Assembly: GCF_001641265.1 (NCBI RefSeq) | Contig: NW_020167520.1 | Span: forward strand, 310,001-374,000 | Length of the DNA stretch: 64,000 nucleotides | Direction of reading: 5' to 3' | Source: Pseudogymnoascus destructans | Taxonomy: Eukaryota; Ascomycota; Leotiomycetes; Thelebolales; Thelebolaceae | Shown here: positions 18,376 through 29,740 of the stretch, piece by piece | Layout of the letters: every line of letters begins with the position of its first letter | Position numbering within the stretch: the first letter of the stretch is position 1 | The notes under the pieces: generated by a model | Databases searched by the model: none | The model's input: only the letters and a program-made list of their open reading frames with translations | What the model was told of the DNA's origin: nothing | Position numbers and translations under genes: made by a program

Positions 18376-21074
18376 TTAAATCTCCAATGCCTCTGGGCTC
18401 GCGGTATCCCTTGTCACCGCCTCCACAGGAACACCCTTGGTCTTGGTGAGAATCCAGCATGATGCATACATATTGACGCTGTTTAGGAGTTAGCCATTTC
18501 CTTCCAGGGGATAAAAAGGTTAACATACCGATCAATACAACCGCCATTCTCTCTTACACCCTCCCTCTTAGCCACAAATCCCCACTTCTCAAATTCGTCG
18601 ATATACCACGGCTTCTTGCCAGCACTCCTCAGCATAACCCTACCACCGAGCTTGAGGGCATTGTTTAACTTCGAAATCTGCGTTGCCGCCGCCTGACTCC
18701 CTGGGTCAAACCAATCCATGCTGTCCATCACAACGGCCACAGTCAATGTGCCAGGTCGTATCCTGTTTACGACCTCTTCGATCTCATCAGTGTGAATGCG
18801 TAGGCCCTCGAATGCATCTTTGCGAGATAGCTTCTTGTGCGCCCTCTCGTCCAGATACTCTGGGTGACACTGTGGCGTGTATGTACCCGCCATACAGACC
18901 TGGTAGTAATGGTTGTCCTGCCCGATGAGAGTGTGCTCAACAACTGGGTCAAGCGTGTCCACCATGTACTGCCAAACTGCCTTACCTCTGTTCTGCTCCC
19001 TCACCCTCTTATCCAGGATTTTTCCATCAGAAGAATCGGTGCCCTGAGATATGGAAGGATAGTCGCTCTCAATAACGGCAAGCTGGTTCTTTGGCACACC
19101 GAGTGCGGCCCACAAAAAGCGCGGCTGTGAGATTAAGACGCTTGAGAGGATGCGCGAGAGGATTACTGGTCGGATTGAGGAGCGGTAGATCTCTCGTTGC
19201 TCAATCAAAGTCTTTGCGCGGAGTACCTTTCGTACCTCGTTGGAGAGACCGAACACATTCGACATGTAACGGAATAGCTTCACGGCGTATCGGCTTCCAC
19301 CTGTCTCATATAATCCGCGACCCCTGGGCGAGAAAATAGATACATTGTCGAGCCAGTACTGGAACGCGCGGCTCGACAAGTGTGGCGACAGCTTCTCAAT
19401 CAGCAGCTCGCGGAAGTTGGCATGCTTTCCTTCGCCGAAGATCCTCCAGAAGTCGGCGTAAGGGAGGCAGTGATAGCCAGCGACCTTGAGTTCGAGGAGG
19501 TTGTTCTGAGAAGGGTTCAGGTCCACGGCGTGGATGCGAGCCGGAGAGCGTAGAGCGTACGAGAGGATGTTGTCGCCAGCGCTGGTGATGGCGAGTACGA
19601 CGTCGGAGGGGGTGAGATTCAGGATACGGTCGTCCACACGGGTATCTTCCCAAGTAAAGGCGTAAATGTACTCGTTGTTGAACTGGGTGTGCTTTTGTAA
19701 CTGATCGTCGAAGTGAATGCGGTAGTGGTGGTTTTGATAGAAGAACGAAGGGAGGGGAAGGTTGGAGGTCAGGTTCAGGAGAGCGGCGGAGTAAGCCTTG
19801 GATCGGATCTCTGGGTTTGCCTTCTCAACTGCCTTTGACAGGTTGGCCGTGTAGTTCGCGGGGTGTAGGTAAGGAGATTCGGTGACGGCCGCATCTATGC
19901 GCTCGATAATATCATGGCTGGACGGAGACAGTGCTGTCGAGTGCTTCTTGGGGCAGCCAAGCCACATATAGTAAGGGATGGCGCCCAGGGCATAGTTGCG
20001 GCTGTCGGCCGAGAGGACCGTTCCAAATCGGTATTCAAGGTAATCACGGCGGCTGGCATCGAGACCGACGCGGTCGATGTCAAACCACGCACGCCAGAAC
20101 AGTCGGCTAACCCAGTTGACGTGGCGTGTCAGGGCACCACCGGTGTAATTCCTGGAGCTCAGATCGACGACAGATTGCACGTAAAAGTCGACGACTCCAA
20201 TAACTCCAGACGGAGAGAGGAGGTTGGTGAGAGAGTCGATCACTGAGTAGAAATCGGGCTACGCAATTAGCTTGGTACTTTTAAACTGGAGGCGTCACTC
20301 ACAATCATTGACAAGCTGTATGACATTGTAACCAAGTCTGCTCCCACAGAAGATTTTGAGTCGGAGAAGTACTCATAAATGGCAGGCGGGGGGAGAATGA
20401 GGTCGCTGGAAGACTCGTCGCTCTCGCCCTCGTGGTCTTCAAGTCGGAAAAGTCTCGCATCCTGGCACACAACTTTCACATTATTCCATCCAAGGCGGAC
20501 AAATCTCTTACGCGCCACTTCGCACAGCGAGGGCGAGAAGTCGACAAGATAGACGCTGGAGAAGAACTCGGGGACGTTTACGTATTCGGACATAGCCTCG
20601 ATGTTGTAGCCTGTCCCGCCACCAACCTGGGTATCTAGCGCATCAGTTGCCGCGACTGGCTGGAGGGTGCGGCTCTATACTCACATCAACCCAAATACGT
20701 CTCTGGTTCTTCGACTGGTTGGCTGCTGTAGCCTTTTGCTTCAACTGCGCAGCCACCAACCCAAGCATGTCCTCTCGGCCACATAGGAGTCGTTTGCGGG
20801 TCGCGTCATAGACGCCGGCTTGCGCCTTGTAGAAGCTCTCGAGAGCATCTTGCTGGCCATTCTCACCGCTCTTCTCGTGCGGCTTGAGAAAGCACGCGTA
20901 GAAGAAGCGGATGAACGAGGACCACGTGCTCAGCTCTTCGTCATTTTCGGGGTTCTTCTTTCCCCCGAAGGTTGTGACAAATACAATACCGACAAGAATC
21001 GCAATGGATGCTCCGGCAGCAATAATTTGGGAGTGGGAATCCTTGGGCAGGATGTTAGGGATAAGAGAAGCCAT
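18376..21074 (-). CDS. BTA1: Betaine lipid (DGTS) synthase, BtaB-BtaA fusion, 848 aa
   Basis: The fungal Bta1 type fuses an S-adenosylmethionine N-methyltransferase with the 3-amino-3-carboxypropyl transferase that builds diacylglyceryl-homoserine. Together they make DGTS, a phosphorus-free substitute for phosphatidylcholine. Exons are 20,685-21,074, 20,303-20,626, 18,529-20,258 and 18,376-18,478, with introns of 58, 44 and 50 bp and all phases consistent. An N-terminal membrane anchor (residues about 15-38, IIAAGASIAILVGIVFVTTF) is followed by the SAM motif WVDVGGGTGYN, split by intron 1. Later come AVDLNPSQNNLLELK near residue 480 and the family-typical end CIDRVNMYASCW. Intron 2 is very short. 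Bta1 genes are known to respond to phosphate starvation. I see no proven regulatory site here. Confidence 0.92.
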
Positions 21075-22087
21075 GGTACTCTCTCATAGTGTGTGAGAAA
21101 AGCACCGCGGAGATTTGGATAGAAACTGCACAATGAAGCAAAGCTGCTGGGCGGAGATAATAGGTAGTTGCAAGAAATCAGAGGAAAAAGGAAAGAGGAA
21201 AAAGGAAAAAGGAAAGAGGAAAAGGCAAAAAGGAAAGAGAGGAAGGGGACAGCAGCGGGGAGATATAAAGGCCCAATGGGCCGTACTGGGACAGGCATAG
21301 CTGTGTGTGGGTGGCGGTAGGAGGGGTGGAGGCGGGGTGACGTTTCAACGTCGAGCAATACACACAACGTGGACTGATTCAGGAGGAGCAGGAGGACCAA
21401 GGAAATGACCAGGGACGATCAGGGCTCAGTTGATGACCCCTCGTGGTCCACAGTAACATCCCACTATCTGGGCGGTTATCGGTACAGCGCAGCGGTGGAG
21501 TACTTTAACAGACCACAATGTGACCCCCATCTGCAACATTTCCATACTGTATAGCTACAGCATCACCGTCTTGGGGGGACAGGGGAGCTCTCGTTGACAG
21601 GCCGTTGTGGTTCTGATGGAACGGGGCAGCATCGACCTATCATCGCGGCACATGGCCTGGTTACACTGTGTTGGACGAGTAGTATACTGTACTGGCGCTG
21701 TACGGGTGCTGCACTGCAATTGTATCCATTTAAAGTAAGAACAGTAGACAAATCCCTGGCTCTCATCAGATTTGACGATCCTAAAGATCGTCTCTATAGA
21801 AACGTGTATGGTCTCTATGGACGAGAGGTGCCAAGACTCACGATGGTCGAATGTCGTCATTTCGACCAATCAGATGCGCAAGAGCAACCACGACCTAGCG
21901 ACCTTAGTCAGCCACCCACCACAAGCCAGACGTGCTGCCCCAGTGCCCATGGTCTATCCATTTCCCTCAGCCTTGCCCGTAGCCTTCCCCTTCCCTCTTA
22001 CAAAACCTACAGAACAAACTGTGGTAGTGAGCATCCTACAGTATACGCAAGCCCAAAACGCCATTACCTCGGCACCCACCCTCAGCC
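21075..22087. other. Intergenic region between BTA1 and the surface-protein gene
   Basis: It contains a purine-rich simple stretch (GGAAAAAGGAAAGAGG-like) at about 21,177-21,245, just upstream of the BTA1 start. No open frame here looks like a gene. It holds the BTA1 promoter and the 3' flank of the neighbouring minus-strand gene. Confidence 0.5.
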
Positions 22088-23200
22088 TTAAGCCCGCCTC
22101 TCACGCTCCTGCCTCTCCATCTCACTTCTAAATACATTACTTCCCCTTGCCCCTCCCCCCACGCCATTCCCGAACTCGGGTCTTGTCGGGGTGCTCACCA
22201 AGCTCCCCAGATCGCTGTCCCTCCTCCTTGCCCGATCTTGCTCCAATTCAAACGTGTCATCTCTGAACGACGTCTGGGCATCGAGAGGAGCACCAGCCTC
22301 TCCTTCCCGCTCCTGCAACTTAATCGCCCCCTTCCGCCCCATCCCCAACCGCTCGCCCCTGCTCTTCCCGATTCCATACCCCTTCCTCCGACTCATCACG
22401 TTGCCCAGCCCAATGACCCTGGCGTGTCTGTTCCACCAGAAGCCGCCGCACACACAAAGGATGATGAACCCAAACACTGCCGGTAGCGCGATGTATAGTG
22501 CCGGTCCCTTGGGCACCTGCGTGGGCTTGAACTCGACTTCCTCTGGCGCAGTGCCAATTGCTATCCGTGGGCCCGGCAGGCGTTTCCCACCTGTTGCGGT
22601 GGCCAGGAACAAATCGATATAGTTCTCCTTGGATCCCTGTTTCCATGCCTCTAGGGCATTCAGGGCGTACCACCCGCGAGAGCCCGACAGTGTGTCTGAC
22701 TGAAACGCTTGCTCGCCACCAACAGAGGCATTGAAGTAATTCCCAAGGACGAACACGGATGCGTTTCCGGGGAATGCGCTTGTATCCCAAGTTATATAGT
22801 ATGTGGAGCCGGGTTCAAGGTGTGTGCCATTGGTAGGTACGCAGAACGGCGCGTTGGGACCATCTTTGTTGTGGCAGACGTCGAAGGATGAGCCGCCTGC
22901 TTGTGTCTGCTGAGCACCCGCACTAGTTGTAGTTGCGCTTGGAGAGGCATTTATGGTCGTTGCTACGCCATTGATGGTTGTGGCTACTGGCGTAACAGTC
23001 GAGGCAACGCTGGACGGGTTGACGGTTATCCACGGTTCGAGGCCCGAGTTATCTGTGCAAAGTAACAATTTTAGCATGTGTAACAATTGGAGGAGCTGTT
23101 ATGAAGTAATACCACGACGATGGCCCGGTACGGCGAGTGCAGAGGGTGCAAAGGAGGCCAGGCCGAGGAGAGCAACACTGAAGCTGGCCAACGCGTGCAT
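22088..23200 (-). CDS. Secreted-type single-pass membrane protein, uncharacterised fungal family
   Basis: Exon 1 (23,113-23,200) encodes a signal peptide (HALASFSVALLGLASFAPSA). Exon 2 (22,088-23,052) follows a 60-bp intron, joined in phase 1 (CGTG|ATAAC). A Ser/Thr-rich stretch follows, then an ectodomain with two Cys (DVCHNKDGPNAPFC), the segment YYITWDTSAFPGNASVFVLG and N-glycosylation sequons. A transmembrane helix (ALYIALPAVFGFIILCVCGG) and a basic cytosolic tail with RR/RG clusters complete it, about 350 aa in all. The layout resembles fungal DUF7137-type proteins. That name is from memory and unverified. The role may be cell-wall sensing, which is inference only. Confidence 0.75.
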
Positions 23201-23388
23201 TGTTGCAGCAGTTCGCGAGTTCAGACGTGGAGAGCGAGTAAACAAAAGCAACAGATGCAATTATGAAGACTAATTGGATTTCGTAGACATTGAAGATAAA
23301 CGATCGGTAAATCACAGGCAATTAATTGGAAAAGGAAGACAATCTTCGGTCAAACCTTGCTACAATAATTAACAAGGTACCTGACGAG

Positions 23389-24776
23389 TTCCAGCATACG
23401 GACACCAGTGTCCGAATAAAGCGAACGACATTCGCGGACACCCCTGGATTTGTAAGCGGTTACGTAAGCAAACCCTAGCAAACTGAAACGGGCCAAATTG
23501 ATAAAGGGATTCATAGTAGAGTAAGGTGCATAATAGTATAAATGAATCACTAAATAAGAAGTGATTCATAGTAAGAATACCCCTATTTCTACTTGCCTTA
23601 TTCCTCTTCATGCCTTTCCTTTCTTCTTGTAATATGAACTTCTTCAACTCTTACTTTAACTATTACTAATTACAATGTCTTCCTACTGTAATGGTGGGTG
23701 CACCAGATATGAGAATCTAGCCACCCAAGGAAGGGATGAATTTACTAAGACAACACACTGTCTTAGGAAACAGAGCCAAAGGGTTGTAGCTTAGACTATT
23801 CCACAACGCAGCAATCAGGTGTATGATGTGGTGAAGTGGGTTAGACAAGTTGCAACAAATGTTGAGTCTGGGAACTCAGGGGTAAGTCAGAGGTTAGCAC
23901 CTCACTGACTTTTCAAAAACAGAGAATAACAAGATCAATGCTTGGAAGCTTGGAAAAGACGTAGAAGTATGTGCTAGTCGATTTACTGTATTGCCTGCTT
24001 GCCCTTTCTTAAGGAAAGGGCAATCCTATTTATGCCAAAGGAGTGTAGTTCTCTCATTTTCCATGACTTTCCATGACTAACCAGGCTTGGTAAATGTATT
24101 AGAAATCAAGTGCGACCCACAACTAGCTTGCTAATCATGTAGTGAACGTAAGAGAATCCCATAGAACCATCTCTTGGGTTCCTAGCCTATAGGAAGTGAA
24201 AAGGAGGTCCAAGGTCAGAGTACCTATAGACAAATTATGTCATAACTTAACCAATCTTGTGGGTAACTAAGGAGCGATGACGTGTAATGAATCATAGAGG
24301 GTTGTAGAAGCTTCTAGAGCTATCGTTCATGTTCCTAGGCCTCTACTTGGTAGAGATATGCCATGTGGTAGTATTGACCCACCCCCTTAAGGAGGAGATT
24401 TTCTTAATAACTTGTTCAATGAGTGTCCAAATGATATGCGGTGATGTATGTAGCATAAACAGATGTAGTAGAAGAGTTTGCAGCAATCGTTGAGTAGTAT
24501 TGCTTCTGTTGTTGGTGTGATAAGCCAAGATATGTATGGTGACTTGTAGGTTTGAGGAGGAGATTTCTAAGTTTGCTCTTGAGTTTGATAGCAAACTGAG
24601 TGCAACGAATGTCAGTATGACACCTACCTTACTCTAACTACGGTCTTAGCTAAGTTCAACATCCCTAGATGTCATGTCCACCCCTAGGTAGTTGAATTCA
24701 ATGACAAGGCAGATAGGACCAAGAAGATGGCTACCTACACTAACAAAATGAAGGCAGCTAACTATTACTAACAGAC
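23389..24776 (+). pseudogene. Second, interrupted copy of the 40-41 kb hypothetical gene and its promoter
   Basis: From GAGTTCCAGCATACGGACACC at 23,389 to the ATG at 23,675-23,677, this region matches the reverse complement of about 41,110-41,480. The reading frame starts MSSY and is then cut by a 936-bp solo LTR. It resumes at 24,628 with LAKFNIPRCHVHP and KADRTKKMATYTNKMKAAN, matching LAEFNIPECHIHP and KADKTKKMATYTNRMKAAS of the other copy. It is cut again at 24,777 by gypsy-2. The stretch 23,201-23,388 carries the 5' flank of the neighbouring membrane-protein gene. Confidence 0.75.
23687..24622 (+). repeat. Solo LTR, family A, intact 936 bp with CCTAC target-site duplication
   Basis: It starts TGTAATGGTGGGTGCACC and ends GTCAGTATGACA. 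CCTAC directly flanks both ends (23,82-86 in local numbering, i.e. 23,682-23,686, and 24,623-24,627). It is the best reference copy of family A. It landed four codons into the duplicated hypothetical gene. Confidence 0.9.
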
Positions 24777-26640
24777 TGTAACGCTGACTTCTAAACGATA
24801 GAAGACACAGAGGTTTCTTGCGTAAGGTTGACTTGACAGAGGAGGCAGGGGATTATACACAAAGGCTTTCCAAGTAACATGTTACAGTATTGTAAAGAAT
24901 ACTATATTGAGTTGAGCACAAAGCTCCTATCTAAGGAAATACTATCTACTTATATAGTGGCGTCGTGCCTCAAGGGTAATCTGGATAGTTGGCGGATAGC
25001 TAGATATTCAGGATAGTTCGTGGATAGCTCAACTATCCAATATCCACTAGTTTTTGCAACTATCCATTAGCCCCATCACATGGCAGCCTACCCCGCTTCC
25101 CCCTGTGACTCACACATCACGTTACTAGGCCCTGGCCCTGTAACCATGACGTCATGTTACTGTAGCCGTAACACTCTGCTGGTGACATCTGATATATTGG
25201 TCCGAACGGTGGACTCTTTCCTTCCATGATAGGTATCTCATGATCCCATGGTTGGTGCTTAGGAAGCGCCTCTTTGTTAGGGCCTTCCTGGAATAACTGC
25301 TCGTATTCCTTATACTCCACTGGTATTTGCCTCAGTGAGGATGCCTGGGCTAGGTCATCAGACTCGGTGGTCGCACATAACTCCTTCCAGTCTTTGGAGG
25401 TTTTCTCCTTCTGCGTTGTGTCCGTTCGTTGTTCACACGCGCACTGGCTCATCACAACTTTCTCATTCCGCCAGTCAATCTGGGGGTTGTGTTTCTTGAG
25501 CCACGGTACACCAAGTATGCATGCATAATTGTCCATGTGCACGATATCAAACTGTATCATTTCCTTGTGTCCGCGTAGCATGACCATTTCTAATGGGACC
25601 GTCTCCTGGGTCACCATTCCGTTGTTGGTTAAGATGGGCTCTCCATCTACAACCATTAATGGGTATGGGTCGGTCTTCAGTTGCATCCTGAAACTGTGTG
25701 TGTCTGCTACTTTCTTTGTCATAAAGTTGCCCGTTGCTCCTGAGTCTATCATAGCTCGGAGGTGTTGCTGTTGTATCTTAGCAACCACATATAGCTGCAT
25801 GCCGCCCATTGTGGCCCATAGCTGGTTTGTACTAGGCCTCTTTGTGTCGCTCGCCAGTGGCCTACTGCTAAGGACTCCTAGTTTTTTGAATCGTCTGAGG
25901 AATAACCGTCTGAGGAAAATCAATCCATCATGTTCACAATATTCTAATGGTCGTAGAACTGGTACCCTTTCTCTTCTTTGTTCTATTTCACGGTGTAGGC
26001 GTTCGTGTGCTTCTAACACTCGTGTTCCCCTTTCTTCTCTTGGGATGCTTTCCTGGGAAGGATACTTATTTGCATCCCAGATTTCTGCAAGCTGTGATGC
26101 TTCATACTCTCCCTCCTGTTCTAGTTGTTGTAATACTCATAACAGGTTGTTTCGTCGAGCCTTATATACCTCATTCTTAGGGTGGTGTATGTCATCGATT
26201 CTCCAATCTGCGATAGCGTCCCGGACGTTGTATTCGCAGAGCTTGTACTCTAGCCATCCTGTGGCTTCCTTCTCTGTGTATTTCGCTCCATGGGGTTCCT
26301 GCTGGTGAGGGTATTCTGGTCGGCACCTGATTGTGCAAACTGCAACCTCCCAGTCTTGTGTCGTGTCCTGCCAGCTCATTGGTGGCTTGGGCACAGGAAT
26401 TTCTTGATTGACCATCTCTTGAAGCATGGCTTCCTTGAAGGTTCTCACTGCTCCTGGCAGTTGTTCCTTGAAGAGAGTCTTACTTGCTGTCTTCTCAAAT
26501 GCTTGTAACTGGTGCTTTTGAGAGCTAGTGAGCTCCTTGTTGTCATTCTTGTCTTTCTGTTTGACAAGTGGAATTCCTTGAGATCCTGAGTAGTAATACT
26601 CCAGTTCTCTTTTCCCTTCAACGTGGCACATAGCTGTCCT
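24777..26640 (-). mobile_element. Gypsy-2: deleted Ty3/gypsy element related to gypsy-1
   Basis: A 397-bp LTR (24,777-25,173) is joined directly to a pol piece. On the minus strand a gag-like region (26,137-26,631, beginning MCHVEGKRELEYYYSGSQG) leads through degraded sequence to the slippery AAAAAAC at about 25,871. Next come protease ([12 protein letters not shown]) and the RT start ([11 protein letters not shown]), where a deletion jumps to the LTR. Most of RT, RNase H and integrase are lost, and there is no right-hand LTR. Protein similarity to gypsy-1 is very high across protease. The U3 half of its LTR is unrelated to that of gypsy-1. Confidence 0.85.
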
Positions 26641-26688
26641 CGCGGGGCCTTATACCCGCCTTGACCTTGCCAAGTAGCGTTAAGCTGT

Positions 26689-27234
26689 TTGCCATACTTT
26701 CATCCTCCATTCCCTTTCTTTGCACCACCCCCCTTCTTCCTCCCCCCAGTGCGGTCCGGAACCGTCACGGTGACAGCGATGGCAGGAAGCCTGCCCACGG
26801 CAGCCACCACTTCCCCTAAAAGAGCCGGCATGCTCCCCTGCTCCATCCGAAGACGGCGCAGTGCTGCCTGCAGCAAACGCTGCAGAAAATGCTCCTGTGA
26901 AGGCCCGTCGACAAGTGGGGGATCGCACATAGAAGGCTACTGCGCCGTGACAGAAAAGGTATCTGATCATGCATCCCCGCCTCCGGACCAATCACGGCCC
27001 ACATCTTCTTCATCGTCATCACTGCGAGACGTCGATGAGCCTCTCACTCCAAGAATGGATGTAGATTTTAGGATAGATTCTCTCTCGGATATCTTTGACA
27101 TAGCAGTAGATACTCCCGGCTCTTCTCCAGCAGGATACAGTACCTTTGAAGGTGAGTTTGAGCACTACCACAATCAAGTAATGGCTTCTAGGGATCCAAA
27201 CTATGACTTTTCCTCTACTGTCTGGCAATACTGA
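26689..27234 (+). CDS. Hypothetical Ser/Pro-rich ORF
   Basis: A 181-codon ORF. It has a Phe/Pro-rich start, a Cys-containing basic segment (RRSAACSKRCRKCSCEG), a Ser run and an acidic C-terminal part (RMDVDFRIDSLSDIFDIAVD). I recognise no domain. The C-terminal half looks more coding-like than the first 60 codons, so the true start may be downstream or in another exon. It borders the broken gag of gypsy-2. Confidence 0.3.
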   Translation: MPYFHPPFPFFAPPPFFLPPVRSGTVTVTAMAGSLPTAATTSPKRAGMLPCSIRRRRSAACSKRCRKCSCEGPSTSGGSHIEGYCAVTEKVSDHASPPPDQSRPTSSSSSSLRDVDEPLTPRMDVDFRIDSLSDIFDIAVDTPGSSPAGYSTFEGEFEHYHNQVMASRDPNYDFSSTVWQY

Positions 27235-28084
27235 TGTCATTTCAATTCGATCAGCTTTTATCCCGTAATATGATACCAGTCGTAGATCAAGGCTGGAGAT
27301 CTGATGCAGCGCGTCTGTCGCAAGTCTTGCGGAAGCTGCTGGCCAGCTGATCATACGCCAAACTCTTACATTTGCTGCAACACTGCCACCAGAAATGTCT
27401 TCTATTATTTCATTACATTACTATTATTACAAATGTCCTTACTTTTCACCAAATCAAGGAATACCAAAGCCGTTTATAGAGGTCCTGTAGAACAGGTCAT
27501 ATGGTTGCGTCAGGTTATACTGGGAGTCTGCAAAGACAAATTTACAAGGAATGGATTTCACAGGCGTATGTTATAGCAATGATCTGCAGAGGTGTGGTTA
27601 TAGGGAACAGTTATTTTGATATATGATTAATTGTCACTTATCTACCAAGACGTGCCAGGCTCATGTGATTCCATTGCTACACAATCCGCCGACTTTTATT
27701 CACGTATCAAACATTTCAAATATAGCTGTAAAACAAAACTAACACTGACAAAAATGCATACTAGAAAGGAGAGCAAATCAGAGAAGTGTATTAACTTATG
27801 CTCCCACAACATCTCGCGCCTGTTCATGGTACCGGAAGCCTCGGTGAGAACTGACTGCCGCCAGAGCTACCATCCACTTGAGGTCTTCTTTTTTCCAACC
27901 GAGCTGTAAAAGCGGATGCTGATTAGATGTAGCACAACTTGTAGTGGGACTTGCTTACATCTAATAGCTCGTCAAATGATCTGGCTACTGGATCTTGGCC
28001 AGGAAGTCAACAGCTTTGCAGTCGGCTGGCCATCGCTCCATGTTGTGGGCACCGCTGGCTCCATTGTCAGATTGGACAACTTTA
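27235..28084. other. No recognisable gene
   Basis: AT-rich sequence with short unconnected open frames. The last part (from about 27,980) may hold further degraded hAT transposase sequence leading into the next feature. Confidence 0.4.
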
Positions 28085-28776
28085 GGGCACTTTCATAAGT
28101 ATCTTAAGTTCTTTTATCAAGCAACACTTGCAACAGAAGGATATGAAGCTACTATTGACCGAGTATTATCTACTATGGAGTTTTTCTTGAGAAGCTAGAG
28201 GCAGCAAAAGTAGAGTTCAAAGAGGACGCTTTTCTAAGCCCTTGTGTTAATTCTGCGTGGAAGAAGTTGGATAAGTACTATGGCTTAACAGAGAGATCAT
28301 CAGCCTATACTACTGCAATGGTCATGGTTCCTAGCCAGAAATGGACGTGGATTGAAGATAATTGGGAGAATTATTGGATCAAGATTGCAAAGAAGCAGGT
28401 ACAAGAGCTTTGGGATACTGAGTATAAGCCTGTTCAATTGCCGCCGCCACCAAGAGTTGAGATCTCGATTGAAGAGAAAACAGAGCATCAGATTTGGCTT
28501 GAGCAAAAGCGACGACGACCCCTTGTTTTAGACGAGTATATGAAGTACTGTGGAAGCCCAATTACCTCCGATGTTAATGCAAGAGCTTGGTGGATGGAGC
28601 CAGCTCAACGAGCAGCCTTCCCAAATCTAGGAAGGATGGCTTTAGATTTGCTGTCAATACCAGCGATGTCACCCTGCGGTAGAAAAGCAGCTCTACTGCA
28701 GTATGCTGCCACTTACAGCCGCAAGGCAGTAGGTCCTCGTTGTCAAGGCCACAGGGGGTGTCTAATTCATCGTTAG
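28085..28776 (+). pseudogene. hAT-family transposase, C-terminal remnant
   Basis: The translation contains YEATIDRVLSTMEFF, then a frame change. It continues with WKKLDKYYGLTERSSAYTTA, SQKWTWIEDNWENYWI and RRPLVLDEYMKYCGSPITSD, then WWMEPAQRAAFPNLGRMALD and LLSIPAMS. The last blocks are the hAT dimerisation region (WW...FP.L..MALDLLSIPAMS). The N-terminal zinc finger and catalytic core are missing. At least one frameshift separates the first block from the rest. No terminal repeats were identified. Confidence 0.75.
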
Positions 28777-29740
28777 GAAAGAGGAATCGCAGAAGGTGTA
28801 CTACTTACCTTAGGGGAGCAGCATCAGCTAGTTCCTAGTGCAGCCTAAAGCTTCGTTAGCAACGAGACAAACAAGGGATAATATAGAACACTTACAGCCA
28901 TAACATTTGGCAGTGGTGCTAGCATGCACTTCACCATTAGTCTTGTGAGGCCAGCATAGGCGGCTAAAGTGTTACGGCTACAGTAACATGACATCATGGT
29001 TACAGGGCCAGGGCCTAGTAACGTGATGTGTGAGTCACAGGGGGCAAGCGGGGTATGCTGCCATGTGACGGGGCTAATGGATAGTTGCAAAAACTAGTGG
29101 ATATTGGATAGTTGAGCTATCCACGAACTATCCTGAATATCTAGCTATACGCCAACTATCCAGATTACCCATGAGGCATGACGCCACTATATAAGTAGAT
29201 AGTATTTCCTTAGATAGGAGCTTTGTGCTCAACTCAATATAGTATTCTTTACAATACTGTAACATGTTACTTGGAAAGCCTTTGTGTATAATCCCCTGCC
29301 TCCTCTGTCAAGTCAACCTTACGCAAGAAACCTCTGTGTCTTCTATCTTTAGAAGTCAGCGTTACATAAAGGTTCGTTAGCAACAAGGATTATAGACTAC
29401 TAATTCACTTACTGTAACTGCTCCTCTAAGCAGTTGGTATTCTGCAGGGGGCAGGCAGCGATAGTTCCCTAGCAGGCAAGGTAGGCGGTGCGGCGTTGGC
29501 TAAAGACTTGTTACTAACGAGGATTCTAAAACCATAACTTTCACTTACGTAGGAGTGCAGTTCCTAAGGATGGCAGGATCCCATCCCACCATAGTGGTCT
29601 AGGCGGCGTTGTCGAAAGTGTATTGTTGTGGCATTTTCTAAAAGACTCGTTAGTGATGAGGAAAAAAGGTTCGGTAGGGGCGAGCCTACGAGGTAGGGGG
29701 GTAGAAAGTCGGTAATTATTCCTAAAAGCGCACTTGTGCA
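28762..29740 (-). pseudogene. Decayed multi-exon gene with repeated ~50-bp introns; one intron carries a solo LTR
   Basis: On the minus strand, introns can be read at 29,638-29,689, 29,500-29,548, 28,964-29,412, 28,845-28,895 and 28,762-28,808. The third is 47 bp once the inserted LTR and its duplication are removed. Four share a 3' part of the type CGTTRSTAACRARNCTTTAG, and three share the donor GTAAGTG. Exons are 36-89 bp. One is fully open (PTPHRLPCLLGNYRCLPPAE); others contain stops in the frames that connect. I do not recognise the product. Exon decay with preserved intron signals is the notable point. Confidence 0.4.
28970..29366 (+). repeat. Solo LTR of the gypsy-2 family with TAAAG target-site duplication
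   Basis: 397 bp from TGTTACGGCTACAG to GAAGTCAGCGTTACA, the same length as the gypsy-2 LTR at 24,777-25,173 and in the opposite orientation. TAAAG flanks both ends (28,965-28,969 and 29,367-29,371). It sits inside a short repeated intron of the surrounding decayed gene. Confidence 0.9.

Noticed and set aside
14368..23200. A lipid or secondary-metabolite gene cluster formed by ACAD, esterase and BTA1
   Set aside because: No backbone synthase, transporter or regulator is present, the genes are separately oriented, and the esterase is dead. Simple neighbourhood is enough to explain it.
26680..26991. Minus-strand ORF opposite the 26.7-kb Ser/Pro-rich ORF
   Set aside because: No motif and equal openness in a GC-rich stretch. 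Neither strand is well supported, so only the longer plus-strand ORF was listed, at low confidence.
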